In this document: one piece after another, positions 47,109 to 58,534 of the stretch
How the letters are laid out: each line of letters opens with the position of its first letter
Position numbering within the stretch: the first letter of the stretch is position 1
DNA from: Dichetophora obliterata
Taxonomy: Eukaryota > Arthropoda > Insecta > Diptera > Sciomyzidae
Length of the DNA stretch: 64,000 bases
Assembly (NCBI GenBank): GCA_963920525.1
Contig: OY986439.1
Span: 37,923,819 to 37,987,818, forward strand
Reading direction: 5' to 3'
Notes under the pieces: model-generated
What the model was told of the DNA's origin: nothing
The model's input: the letters and a program-made list of their open reading frames with translations, nothing else
The model's database searches: none
Translations under genes and position numbers: made by a program

Positions 47109-47826
47109 TTTGGTTCTTTTTAAGCAAGAGAAATTTTTTGCTTCATTTTGAAGATAAAAGAGTTTTAAGAAAAAAAGTATTAAAAAAAATTAATTAAAAG
47201 TTTCATATTGTTATAAACAGTTTAAATGCTTAACTCAATTTGTAACAATCCACCACTTAGCGAGTTTTAAGTATAACCATCGTATTCTACGTCAAATTTT
47301 ACGTGGAAAATGCTTTTTCATCGATGAAGAAATGATTATTACTTTTGTAAAAAAATTAAATATACTCGCGCGGTATCTGATGTCGGCGCGCCAGTTGCAA
47401 AGACCTCATATAACCTCATAGACTGATTTGCAGGCATGATTTTATGTTTTTGTCGGCGCCTTATTGATGGGAATATTGGTGGCATGGACTGGTGATAGAA
47501 ACCTGTTTTTTCTTAAAATTCACTTTTTTTATCTTCAAAATGAAACAAAAACTTTTTTCTGGCTTAAGCTACTATTACAGTGTGTAAAAAATCAATTTTT
47601 TTTTTCGTTAGAATGTGGTTCTTTAAGGTCTTAAAAATGCGTATATAAAATTTTAGAAAAAAATATCAAATATAAAAAACTTATAAGATTAAAGTTATAA
47701 TCGTATGTAGTGTGATATTCAAGAACCTTTAAATCTTTGATCGCGTTTTTCTCGAAACAAGGTTTTTTGAATCGGCTTCTAAGATATCTGGAGATCTACT
47801 TGATCGATTTCGATGAATCTTGATTC
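47109..47826. repeat. Imperfect inverted repeat between two hAT insertions
   Basis: The sequence at about 47,118-47,176 (TTTTTAAGCAAGAGAAA, CTTCATTTTGAAGATAAAA, TTTTAAGAAAAAA) recurs inverted at about 47,507-47,573. The 330 bp between the arms includes a GC-richer point near 47,365-47,395 (CGCGCGG, GTCGGCGCGCC). No coding sequence is supported. Confidence 0.55.
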
Positions 47827-47834
47827 ATTGTGAT

Positions 47835-48799
47835 CAGCGTTGCCATATGGTCCGATATATCGGATATGTTACGATTTTAATACTTGAATCCGACGTTCCG
47901 ATATTTGACCAAAATTCTTCAAAATGTTACGATTTCAGAAAAAGTAGATCCAGCGTCCGATTTTGCATATATTTTTATATACACATATATATATAAATAA
48001 AATTGATGGCAACTTTAAAATAAAAAGATGCGATGGTACTTCTGCATATCCAATAATGGGAAAATTTATTTGTGAATTCTTGAGCTAACCGAATTCCTCA
48101 GCTAACGTTGAGCGAACTTTTAGCCAAATAAATATTCGAAATAAATAATAAATCGCAATAGATTAGAGTTAGATTCAATGGAAGGAACTCTGCATATAAA
48201 AGATTATCTGTGTATGAAATCTTATAGCTGTTTTAGTTTTGAAATTGATTAACAAATTTAATAAAGCAATGTATATATGACTTCGTAAAAATTATATTTT
48301 TTTTCACTAAAATCTAATTTTTTGTAGTTTTTGCTGGCTTAAAACAACAACATTTTTTCGTTAATTTACTTGAAGCAAAAGTTTTACATTTATAGAGTTA
48401 AAATTGAAAAGTTAGGTATTATAGCTCTATGCATTTCATTCTTACTGATTTAAGAGATCTACATTAAACCAAAATGTGTTGCAAATGTATTTAATTTGAT
48501 TTTTACTCTTCGTTTGTCTGTTCAAAAATATTTTCAAAATGTAATTTATTATAATATATTTTCTATATTTATAATGATTATTGAATTGACTTTTGAAAAA
48601 AATGCTATTTATTTAAATAAATAAACCTTAAATATACGCCATACGTCTACTAAAATGCAATTTTTTATTTATCTTCTTTGTTGTAAAATGCGACTGAAAA
48701 TTTCTTAGTTCTTGTTTTCAGAGTTTCACAAATCCGACGAGAAATCCGACGAGCAGAGTGCAAAAGTTACGCTGTAAATTTTTTTTCATGGCAACATTG
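47835..48799 (+). mobile_element. hAT element, 965 bp, perfect 8-bp TSD
   Basis: The ends are CAGCGTTGCCATATGG and the reverse complement of CAATGTTGCCATG. The flanks 47,827-47,834 and 48,800-48,807 are both ATTGTGAT, an exact 8-bp duplication. An internally deleted transposase remnant is in the centre. Its termini match those of 12,054-13,300, so the two belong to one family or to close relatives. Confidence 0.92.
48080..48255 (+). pseudogene. hAT transposase C-terminal relic
   Basis: One frame gives PNSSANVERTFSQINIRNK, the hAT C-terminal box with the Glu-Arg and Phe-Ser intact. After a frameshift NRLELDSMEGTLHIKDYLCM and SYSCFSFEID follow to a stop. The spacing fits the dimerisation helices of hAT transposases. 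Nothing of the catalytic core is visible upstream within the 965-bp element. Confidence 0.7.
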
Positions 48800-48807
48800 A
48801 TTGTGAT

Positions 48808-49304
48808 CCTTATAGACTCTGTTAAACACTAGACCTCTAAAAAGCCAAATAACTTTTATATATTTTCTTGTATGGATGAAAGTTTTGACAAAAAAGGGGG
48901 TTTTTTATGCATTTTCTTTTCAACGCATGCAATTTTTTTACTTTATTTTTTTTATTTGCGTAGGTTGAGTGCTCAACTACAACTCTTAACTTAAGAATGC
49001 ACTTTGATTTTTTACTTTCAGACGCTTTGTAAATGCTGGAGAGAAGAAGCCAATTGCAATAATTTTTTAAACACGCTAACTGCAACGCCCTTTAGAAAAT
49101 TCTATTAGACAAAATCTATAAAGATAAAAAAATTTTTTATTTCCTCATGAATAATTCTTCATCATGTAAAAAATTTTAATCATTAAAATTAATAATACTA
49201 GGTAAAAAAATTAATAAAAAAGGTGTTTTTTTATACATATTAATTATCTTTTATAATTATTAATTATACAAAAAATGATAAAAAGGTGTTTTTTATACAC
49301 ACTG
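48808..49304. other. No recognised feature
   Basis: AT-rich. A near-repeat of AAAAAGGTGTTTTTTATACA occurs at about 49,217 and 49,281. Confidence 0.45.
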
Positions 49305-49439
49305 TAATAGTATCTTAAAAAGAACCGGAGCTATGAATTTTTGAAAATGAGTCTCTCCAACGCAAAAACTACGAAAATCTCAAACTATTTAAAAAAATAA
49401 AAATAAATCCTTGAACACGTGCCTTTTTTTCAAGATAGA

Positions 49440-50465
49440 ACACGTAAAAAAATGTTCAGGCTAATCAAAAATGGATCGGTTGAAAACACTTGTCTACGTA
49501 ACAAATTTACAAGTTGTGTTGTAAAATTGTATCGAAACATGATAAAAATAAGCTTCTTATAATAATACTTGTAGTAAGTACTTTAATTTACAAGCATTTT
49601 CAAAGCATGATTGGAAAATGCTTTCAGAGGTAATTGTTTCACAACTTTCACATTATTGTAGAATTTGGAATTCCACTAGCACTAAAAATTACAATTGCAA
49701 TAAGAAACAAAGTTCCATCACTATCAATTTTGATGTCAGTGCCTTGTGTTCAGTGATAATTCCAACACATTCTTTTAGAATTTTATAATACTTAAATTAA
49801 TTTTTATTATATTGTTAGTTACACCAATGTGCTTTAATAAAAATTTATATTGAATAGTGCACATAGTTTTATTTATATTCCCTTTTGTTTTTTTGAGTGG
49901 CAAGTGTTTATCGACAGTATATTCTAGATAAATTACCAATAGATTTGGATGTGATGGTCTTTTGTATGGATTAATTTTACTGAGAAGATGAATTTGTGCT
50001 CTTATTTTAACTGCGAGCACATAAGATTTCGTAAAAACAGTTGTTAAAAGGTTACAATAATACTTGCTTCCCATTATTTGTTTAAATTATATATAATATC
50101 ATTAAATGTTTTAATAATATTTTTATAACACTTTTTTCAAATTTTTTATAAACAGTTGTAAAAAACTTACAATAACACTAACTTCCAATTATTTACTAAA
50201 TATTTTCAATAGAACTTTTACAACACTTTGTTCCAATTGCAAAGAAAGTATTGTAGAAAGCTTATTTACAACACTTATATCCAATTGAATTGTAAACGGT
50301 TGCAATAATGTTACAGTATGGAATATTTTTCCAAGGGCTCCTTTTTTCTTCTTCTAAAATTACTTGACAGCATTTTACAACCATTTTTACAAGCTTATTC
50401 CAAGCACAATGCTAACGATTGTAAGCTCACTACAAGCTTATTCCAAGCTTGTTTGGCTGATTGGG
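49440..50465. repeat. Possible MITE with TTACAA/TTGTAA subterminal motifs
   Basis: Many TTACAA, TTGTAAA and ACAACACTT motifs cluster at about 49,500-49,600 and 50,130-50,450. The right side ends at GGCTGATTGGGA followed by TA near 50,455-50,466, which looks like an element end. The left end could not be matched. It resembles the other motif-rich TA-flanked elements in design. Confidence 0.35.
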
Positions 50466-53399
50466 ATACCACAAAATATAACATATTACCACAAAGAGAT
50501 TTCTACCACGCGTGGTAAAAAGGAATGAAGAAAATTATATGCATAAGAAAGGTTTACTAAATGAATGCTTGAATGAACTTGTTTATGGTGGTGTGTTTGT
50601 GTTTGAAGTTTTTTCGGTTTTTAGCAAGCAAAACTTTAACAATTTAAATTAAAAAACACAAATAGTTATGTCCAGAAGAAAAAGATCATTTCGCAGATTC
50701 CTTCATGCAAAAACATGAAGAACTGAAATTTGATGAAAATTATTGTTTTATTAATTGAAAATGTTAAATTTATTGCCGTTTAGGTCTGCATTCGTTAAAT
50801 TCCTTGAAACCTTGTTATAATCACTGTTAAATTTGATAGTTTAAACAATTTTGAGGTATATCGTTGACTATTAATATTTTATGGCAATTTGTGAGATTTT
50901 GTGATAATTTGTGGTATTTTTACGTATGGTAATTTGTGAGAATTTAATGCGAGGTAAAGAAAATTTTTATGGTATATTGATATGACATCGCTGGCTGACT
51001 TATTTATATAGATTTCTTTATTCTGGCAACACTGTGGCTTATGCTAAAGTTATGTTGGCAAGTCATACATTTAGTACTTCAGTTTTAGTACTTTTTGTAT
51101 TAACCAATAAAGAAACCGATGTGGTTTGTGTCCACACTTAGTTAAAGAGCAACTAGTTGTCAACTTTTAATGCAGACTGTGCAGACACAAATTCAAAGCA
51201 GATGTCTACACCTTTTACACATAATAAGTGTGAGAGGTGTAAGTCTTCGCTAACTGTTTATATAGTTTTATTTAGTATACCGAAAAAAGTTAGTACATAT
51301 TAGTAAAATGTATGCTTAAATTATGGCTTAGCTGCTTCAAGATAAGAAGAATACATAGTGCTTTGCTGTATTTTGGTCGGATGTTAAAGTAGGTTTTTGC
51401 AGCTTTTTTACAAAAAAAAAAAACTTAATTAAACTCATTCCTCTTAACTGCGAGCTGCGTAATTATATTTACAAGCGTACTGCTGTTTGTTACGATAGTA
51501 AAGAGGCGTGGAAGGTATAGAGAATAATATACAGTATGGCCTCGCTCAACGCAACTAGTAGAAATTCGTCCTGTTGCAAAATCCAAATCAAAAAAATGTT
51601 TTACCAAACCGTTCTAGTTTTGAATATAAATTTATAGTATACGATAAACAAACGAAAATAATCTTCCTTACATTAGTATTAAACGGTTTTTTCTGACATT
51701 TCGATGTTTGAATAATAATATACAAGTGTTATTATATAAGTGTAAAAATATTTTATTTGAAAGAAATAATTTATTTTGAATGTATTGTATCTAGAATGTA
51801 AATATAGAGCAGTTCAACTTTGTAACCATGAATTTCATCATGTAAAAATGCTTTTGTGGGCACAATTTTGTGAAGAGATTCGGTAACATATTCATATCAG
51901 TTCGAATTAAGCTGAATACTAAATCATCTTCATTTGACCATTGATTATTACAAGTCATCAACTCATTCCAGCATTTTTTTTAACTTTATTCCATGCGTTA
52001 TACAAAAAAAAAACTGCATTTTGTAAATTAAATGCTTGGATTTTTTGTTCAATATCTGTGCCTTTATTTCCGATCAAACGCGCCAAGAGACTTTTTTGTA
52101 ATACAATTTCGTCGTAACGTTATAATATTTTGGTTCATTAGCACATAAACTCGGATACACAATAAAATGAAATGAAAATAAAATTGTGTTTTGTTTTCTT
52201 TAAGGAGTATGAACAGTGTAAACGCCTGAATTTAATGTGTTTTTTGTTTGTTTTAAAAAATGCAATCGGTTTGATGGATTCATTCAAACTTTCAACACAT
52301 CTTTAGAACATTAATGAGTTTGTAGTTCAAATAAATTTTTTCTTTTGTTTTTTAATGGTAGATAGATTTTGCATAATAGATCTTTGAAAATGGCTCCTCT
52401 TGCATCTGGCCTTAGTGGCGTTGATAGCACTTCGTTCACATGGATTACCAGAGGACAAAAAACGAAAAAGACAATTAAAATTTTCAAAATATTGTAGGGG
52501 ATTTTCAAAATATTGTTTAGAAAAAAATGGCGATAGTTTTGAAAAAATCAACATTTTCTCGTGTTTTTCAATAGAAAATTATTTATAAAATATAGACCAA
52601 AAAAAAAAAAAAAAAAAAAATCGGCCACGTCAGGCTGAAAAAGCATATTTTTCTACAAAACTATTTTTGAATCAAATCGATAGAACGAAAACTGTCTTAG
52701 TTTTGCTGTCAATCAGTTCAAAAAAAGTGATTTTGAGTAAACCACGTTGGAAGCACTAAAAGCGCTCAAAGAACATGATGTCATTTGGCGCTTTTTTTGA
52801 ATACTAAATATTCGTATTTTCACTTGACACTTTAGATACATATTCTTTGGGGTGTGTGTTAATAATTTCTGAAAAAAGCAACATTTTTTTTTTGGAAAAG
52901 TTTTACATTGTTCATACCCGTTAAGGGCCCATTAAAGTTTTTAAGCTAAAAAACCCTGCATTAAAAATTTTATTTTAAAGCGACTTCTTATTTCAGGTAA
53001 TGTTTTTTTTAACATAATAATTATATAAATTTTGCAAAAATTGTTTGTAATTTAAGTTGACAAATATAAATTATTATAGCAGCAATCAGCAGTTTAGAGG
53101 AACACCTTAAATATGCTGTGGACACGATTTTTTGGTCATACAAAAAAGTGCTTCTCTAAAATAAAAACCGAACGAATAAAGAACCAATTGTATTTGCTTA
53201 AAGAATGCATACACTTTTAAAGTGGCCCTTAGCATAGTTTTCGTGTAATGCTGTCCACCGGTATCAAGCACCGCTTTCGAGAAAAACGCGTTTAAAGTTT
53301 TAGAAGTAGTAAGGTACAGTATATTTTTCTTCGGACGTCTGTGCTTTAAACTACAGCTATTTTTATTCAATTGGTTTAAAACCTTCTGAGAATATTATA
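50466..53399. other. AT-rich stretch, no supported gene
   Basis: A hAT-like end (GGCAACACTG, reading right to left) lies near 51,025-51,034, without a found partner. A run of 22 A at 52,599-52,620 may be the tail of a retroposed copy, but nothing recognisable precedes it. Frames of 60-90 codons here have no known motif. Confidence 0.4.
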
Positions 53400-53419
53400 A
53401 CAAAGTTATACATTCCGAA

Positions 53420-53985
53420 ATTGTAAAAATTTTTGTCGTCTGAATAACGTCTCCTCCTCTTTCTCATCCCTGCAACTTCTGAAGAAGTCATTTGCATGGA
53501 CCCCTGTTCTTAAAGCATGTCTACCTATAAGACAGTGTCCTGATATAACGCCATTTGAGTGAGCTTCCTCATTCGTTTTTCAGTAAAACTGGCAAGATCT
53601 GTCTAGCTGTATTGGAGGTGGTACTATGATTCCACCTGAAATTAGCCATTTCTGTGACATGTTGCCTTAGAGCAAGCTTGCACGACGTAAGTAGCATGTC
53701 TAATGTTTCCATGTCAGGAAGCCACGTTACCGTTTTACCTTCTCTAGCGAGTTCATTTGCACTACAATTTCCAGGAATGCCCTTATGCCCCGGTAACAGG
53801 AGAATGTCGAACTTATGGGATATCCTATTAAAAGACGAGCGACATTTGAGTGCTGTTATTGACTGTGTACTTAGTGCTGCATCACATACACGCATACACC
53901 TTATAGCAAGATTGGCCTCACTATAGCTATATAAATCCAACGTGCGATATTCAGGGTAAGCTCCCATGTTTTACTTATAGCTTTT
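53420..53985 (-). pseudogene. LINE RNase H domain and Cys-rich tail
   Basis: The frame from 53,967 contains YSYSEANLAIRC, then ILLLPGHKGIPGNCSANELA, the core of LINE RNase H (at about 53,745-53,805), then LRQHVTEMANFRW. It stops at 53,569. A shifted frame continues with SGHCLIGRHALRTGVHAND and FFRSCRDEKEEET, matching the C-terminal Cys-rich block, in which one expected Cys is Phe. The same block is found at about 33,660-33,700 on the plus strand. Confidence 0.75.
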
Positions 53986-54020
53986 TTAAAGGCATATAAG
54001 ACAAAATTAGCTTTCCTGGT

Positions 54021-54750
54021 TCACTCAAGAATGTTCAGTTTCCAGCTTAACTTTCTATCCAAAATAACTCCCAAGTATTTTGCCTCTTCCACGAAGTGTA
54101 GCTGAGTGCCATCAAGACGTGGAAAAATTATACTCAGAATTATGTATTTCCTCGTAAAAAGGACCAGTTCAGTTTTTTTGTTATTTACCCACAGACCACA
54201 ACTTTTGGCCCAAATATTGAGATTAGAGAGTGCTGAACCAAGGTGCTTCAATAGAGTGTTTGGAAACTTTCCCTGTGCAGCAAAAGCTACGTTATTTGCA
54301 TGGCAAAACCTTTCAACCCACCTTTTCTATTTTCCTCAGTAGTTCATTCACTACCAAGTTACATAATAAAGGTGATAGAACACCCCCCCCAGAAGTGTCC
54401 CTACTCACAAATCTCCTGACTTTTGAGTAACCTAGAGATGCACTGACGATTCTGATGGTCAGCAGATTGTTTATCAGCGCACAGAGTGACTCATCCACCC
54501 GAAGCTTCATGAGTGCGCTAATGTTTTCTTCCGGAAGTACATTGTTAAAGGCACCTTCGATATCTATAAAAGCTACCATTGCGTATTCCTTGTGAAAAAA
54601 GGAATTGTCTATGAAGCCTACTAGAGAGTGTGGGGCTGCTTCTACAGGTCTATCTTTTCTGTAAGAATATTGTGAAGCTGAAAGCATATTTGAGTCGATG
54701 TTATAACGAATATGAGCTCCAATCAATCTTTCAAGGGCTTCAAGAGCCAT
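54021..54750 (-). pseudogene. LINE reverse transcriptase with YADD changed to HANN
   Basis: The frame reads LEALERLIGAHIRYN, QYSYRKDRPVEAA, then VAFIDIEGAFNNV with the first catalytic Asp, then SGGGVLSPLLCNLVVNELL. Between 54,251 and 54,320 the frame shifts, and codons at 54,291-54,302 give His-Ala-Asn-Asn where Tyr-Ala-Asp-Asp is required, so both catalytic Asp are lost. Both Asp-to-Asn changes are single-base transitions. The continuation reads WAKSCGLWVNNKKTELVLF and EAKYLGVILDRKLSW, the standard blocks after the active site. Confidence 0.85.
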
Positions 54751-54978
54751 GGAAGAATTATGGACACCGTCTGTTGTGAGCGGCTGGAGTTATACCAACA
54801 GGCCCAGCAGACTTAAGTATATGGTTTGCAACTAAACTGAGCCCATTTGATCCTGTTCTCATATGCACACACATGCTAAGAAAATTACAATTTACTTTCA
54901 GTTTGAAATTTATCAAAATCGTAAAAAAACTTGTCGAATCTCCCATACAAAGTGACGTCATCAAACTTAGCATACTTA

Positions 54979-55515
54979 CAGCCCTATTCTGGCAGCTTAA
55001 CTAAGCTCACCACATTAACAAAATAGTAAATATTAACTATTTGTTAAGGTTTCGTATTCTGCTGCAACTTTAAAAGCTCTTTTCCTTACAATTTTGTTAA
55101 TAACAGAAAGAGTCTTAACAACGAATGAAATGTATGTGCTTAGATAGAAAATTGTTGTGAAAATAATAAAAAAATACAAATTTTAATATAATATTGAGTT
55201 TAAATACATTAAACTGAAAAATTAAAGAATTTTTTACTTATTTTAAGTGTTGATAATGAAATCTTTCAGTAGCCGTGGCAAATTTTTCAAGCGCTTGCAA
55301 AGTCACAAGCTGCACTCGAAGCATCTGTTTATATAGCGCATCTCTTCTTTCAACAGGCATATCGATTTTCACCATGCATGGTGAACTTTAAAAGCTTTTT
55401 AAGCTTTTATGTTGTTAATGATTTTTAAGAATACCAACATTTACATAACATAACAAGCAGCTTAACAAGAGCTCCTTAACTATTTCTTGTTAAGTTAACA
55501 ACCAGAATAGGGCTG
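54979..55515. mobile_element. MITE copy A, CAGCCCTATTCTGG ends, TTA flanks
   Basis: The 14-bp terminal inverted repeats CAGCCCTATTCTGG are exact. TTA lies directly outside both ends, as left by PIF/Harbinger-type insertion. The 537 bp has no coding content and holds TTAACAA/TTGTTAA motifs near both ends. Copy B follows after 14 bp and is nearly identical. Confidence 0.8.
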
Positions 55516-55529
55516 TTAGCATACACTTA

Positions 55530-56066
55530 CAGCCCTATTCTGGCAGCTTAACTAAGCTCACCACATTAACAAAATAGTTAATATTAACAATTTGTTAAGG
55601 TTTCGTATTCTGCTGCAAATTTAAAAGCTCTTTTCCTTACAATTTTGTTAATAACAGAAAGAGTCTTAACAACGAATGAAATGTATGTGCTTAGATAGAA
55701 AATTGTTGTGAAAATAATAAAAAAATACAAATTAAAATATAATATTGAGTTTAAATACATTAAACTGAAAAATGGAGGAATTTTTTACTTATTTTAAGTG
55801 TTGATAATGAAATCTTTCAGTAGCCGTGGCAAATTTTTCAAGCGCTTGCAAAGTCACAAGCTGCACTCGAAGCATCTGTTTATATAGCGCATCTCTTCTT
55901 TCAATAGGCATATCGATTTTCACCATGCATGGTGAACTTTAAAAGCTTTTTAAGCTTTTATGTTGTTAATGATTTTTAAGAATACCAACATTTACATAAC
56001 ATAACAAGCAGCTTAACAAGAGCTCCTTAACTATTTCTTGTTAAGTTAACAACCAGAATAGGGCTG
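55530..56066. mobile_element. MITE copy B, near-identical to copy A
   Basis: It has the same ends and length as copy A and TTA on both sides. Only a handful of differences are seen (for example near 55,577, 55,735, 55,773 and 55,905). The spacer between the copies (TTAGCATACACTTA) resembles the left flank of copy A (TTAGCATACTTA). Copying of the element together with its flank would therefore explain the tandem pair. Confidence 0.8.
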
Positions 56067-56310
56067 TTAGACGTAGCATAACTTTTTAAATTCCACAAAA
56101 ATGTGTGTAATGACAGCATATTTAACACAAAATCTTCCATATCTTAAACGTATTCTGCAATCGAGTTTTGGAAAAATTGAATTAATACCACGCCCATCCT
56201 CTATACAAAGTGACGTCATAAAACATGCATAACTTAGAATATACTGTGGAGTATTTTAACTTCGATACAGTCGAAGATAATTCCTAAAGCCCGTACGATA
56301 CTTCATTGTT
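56067..56310. repeat. Fragment of the foldback family seen at 9.5-10.8 kb
   Basis: CCACAAAAATGTGTGTAAT, GTGACGTCAT, AAACATGCATAACTTAGAAT and GTATTTTAACTTCGA match about 10,690-10,850 in order. Matching sequence also lies left of the MITE pair (about 54,925-54,975). The MITEs therefore inserted into a copy of that repeat. Confidence 0.7.
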
Positions 56311-57191
56311 ATGTACAATTTCAAAATCTGAAAATGGAAGTGGAGTGTGGACTAGACAGATATATATTGTAGAAAAAGGATGAAAACATACATCGTGCCA
56401 GTTTTTTATATCTTCGCAATGTTACTACTGGCTTGTAAAAATTTGTCGGTAATGACATTGTAATGCAGAACTGTAATCGCAAACGAAAGCTTGTTTGTGC
56501 TCACATAATTTTCTTTCCATTGTTAAAATAACAGTTTGACTTTATTCGTCTGTGTAGCAACATCGTGTTTTCTAACAGGAAGTTTTGCAGTAAAGTGTGT
56601 TAGTGAAAACTATTAATCTATATGTTTAAACCAGAACAAATTTTTATATATAAAATAAATTATTATTAAACATTAACCCAGAAGTGCTCTGAAAAGGTAA
56701 TAGATTCGTTCACTAAATTGTTAAAAATTATTGTGGAAATAATTTGTGGCGTCATTCACTTCTGTTTGCTTCTTTTCGGTGTTTTCTCTTTCGTTTTCGT
56801 TGTGTTTTTGGCGTAGACAGGATTTTCGTTAATTTTATTTGTGTTCTCTCCAATTTTGTTAGTCATTTTTTGTTCTCTCCTATCATTTGCATACCTACTC
56901 ACATTGTCGCTTACTGCGTAAAGTAGATGTCATCAGTGTTTAAGCGGCCATGTCCAAGCAAATGTAATTGAGAATTGTAAACAGCTACATTGTATTTAAT
57001 ACATATTCTCATGTGAAATGAATACATTACACATATTAATTAAAAAACAGTTAATTTTATAATATTTACATGGATATGTAGACCTTTTTATACATGAGAC
57101 TAATACATAAAAAAATAATATAAAAATTAATTCAGGACTTTGTAATAAAATGCAGGTAAAAATACAAGATTTATTTAAAGTGGCTAGAAAT
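56311..57191. other. No supported gene
   Basis: A GC-richer TTCG/TTTTCG patch lies at about 56,745-56,850, but its frame has no motif. The rest is AT-rich up to the mariner target site. Confidence 0.4.
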
Positions 57192-57193
57192 TA

Positions 57194-58500
57194 AGGGTGG
57201 TTAAATTTTAAGGGCCGATGTTGAATGTGGACCACACCTAAACGTCAAGTTTTTTCTGCATTTCATCTGACAGTTCTCAATTTCAGACTAATTCAATTTC
57301 AACTATGGAAAGATACACAATCAAACAACGCGTAAAAGTTTTTCAGGCTTATTACGGAAATGGACGTTCAAATCAAAATGCATTCGTGCACTTCGTTATT
57401 TTTTCGGTCAATTTAATCGTCCAAATGTGCGTACAATCGGAAAAATCGTGCAAAAATTTGAGCAAAACGGGTCTGTAGGAGATGTGAAAACACCAGCGCA
57501 TGCTCGTACAGCTCGTACTGTGGAAAACATTGCTGCTGTTCGTGAAAGTGTGGCTGAAGAGCCGTCCACCTCAACTCGTCGTCGTGCCCAACAATTGCAC
57601 CTCTCACGCTCGTCGTTGATGAACATTATGCATAAAGATTTGCATTTACACGCTAACAAGGTGCAATTGACTCAAGAACTAAAGCCTCTTTACCATTTCA
57701 AGCGTCGTCAATGGTCAGAATTATGGCAAGAAATGGCAACAGTGGATGATCAATTTTCGAAGAAAATCATCTTCAGTGACGAGGTGCATTTTCACCACAG
57801 TGAATTTGTCAATAAGCAGAATTGCTTTTAGAATTTATTTGGTCGAATGATAATCCAAGAGTGATTGTCGAAAAACCAATGCACCCACAAAGAGTGACTG
57901 TTTGGTGCGGTTTATGGGCTGGCGGCATCATCGGGCTGTATTTTTTCCAAAATGAGTCCGGTCAGGCAGTTACTGTGAATGGTGTTCGCTATCGTGAGAT
58001 GAAAACGAACTTTTTATGGCCCGAATTGGAAGATATGGATGTGGACGATATGTGGTTTCAACAGAACGGTGTCACTTGCTACACAGCTAACGAAACAATG
58101 GCTCTTTTGCGCGACAAATTCAATGGCCGTGTTATCTCACGTGGTGGCGATGTCAATTGGCCGCCAAGATCATGTGATTTGACACCGTTGGACTTTTTTT
58201 TAGGGTTATTTGAAAGAAAAGGTGTACGTCGATAAGCCAGCAACAATTCAAGAGCTAAAGGATGAGATAATTCTGCACATTAACGGCATAGAACCTCAAT
58301 TATGCCTCAGCCTCATCAAAAATTTGGACCATCGGATGGAGGTGTGCCGCCGAGGTCGCGGCGGCCATTTGGCTGATATTTTGATCCACATATAATTGAA
58401 CCATATCAATATTATCATAATAAAAAGAAATCACAATAATTTCCTAAATAATTTGTGTTTTATTCAAAATCAACATCGGCCCTTAAAACTGAACCACCCT
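57194..58500 (+). mobile_element. rosa-like (DD41D) mariner element, copy 2
   Basis: The terminal inverted repeats begin AGGGTGGTT(A/C)A(A/G)TTTTAAG and continue GGCCGATGTTGA at both ends. TA lies at the left (57,192-57,193) while the right flank is GA, probably a mutated TA. The 1.3-kb length is full for a mariner. It keeps the catalytic core that copy 1 has deleted, so the two copies complement each other for reconstructing family structure, although both are dead. Confidence 0.9.
57305..58395 (+). pseudogene. rosa-like mariner transposase, copy 2, frameshifted
   Basis: The ATG is at 57,305 (MERYTIKQRVKVFQAYYGNG). A 1-bp deletion near 57,387 shifts the frame. The DNA-binding part resumes at 57,427 (GKIVQKFEQNGSV). 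FSDEVHFH at about 57,773 carries the first Asp. An 8-bp insertion near 57,830 shifts the frame again, followed by VTVWCGLWAGGIIG. The second catalytic Asp is replaced: MWFQQNGVTCYTA has Asn where Asp is expected. WPPRSCDLTPLDFF follows with the third Asp, 41 residues after that Asn, which gives the DD41D spacing. A slip in a T run at about 58,195 moves the frame to the last 60 codons. Confidence 0.9.
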
Positions 58501-58534
58501 GAAAGAGTAGCAAAATAGGCTAACATATGTATAA

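Larger units (their letters stand above)
53400..54755 (-). mobile_element. Truncated LOA/I-type LINE with RNase H
   Basis: The minus-strand remnant of a non-LTR retrotransposon ORF2 contains, 5' to 3', part of the RT, the segment after it, an RNase H domain, and a Cys-rich C-terminal tail ending near 53,400. The combination of RT plus RNase H and the DIEGAFNN style are typical of LOA, I and R1 relatives. The 5' part, including the endonuclease, is missing, and the 5' break lies near 54,750. It carries frameshifts and a mutated RT active site. Confidence 0.8.

Noticed and set aside
52599..52620. Processed pseudogene tail (22 A)
   Set aside because: No spliced coding sequence, polyadenylation signal at a suitable distance or flanking duplication could be recognised upstream.
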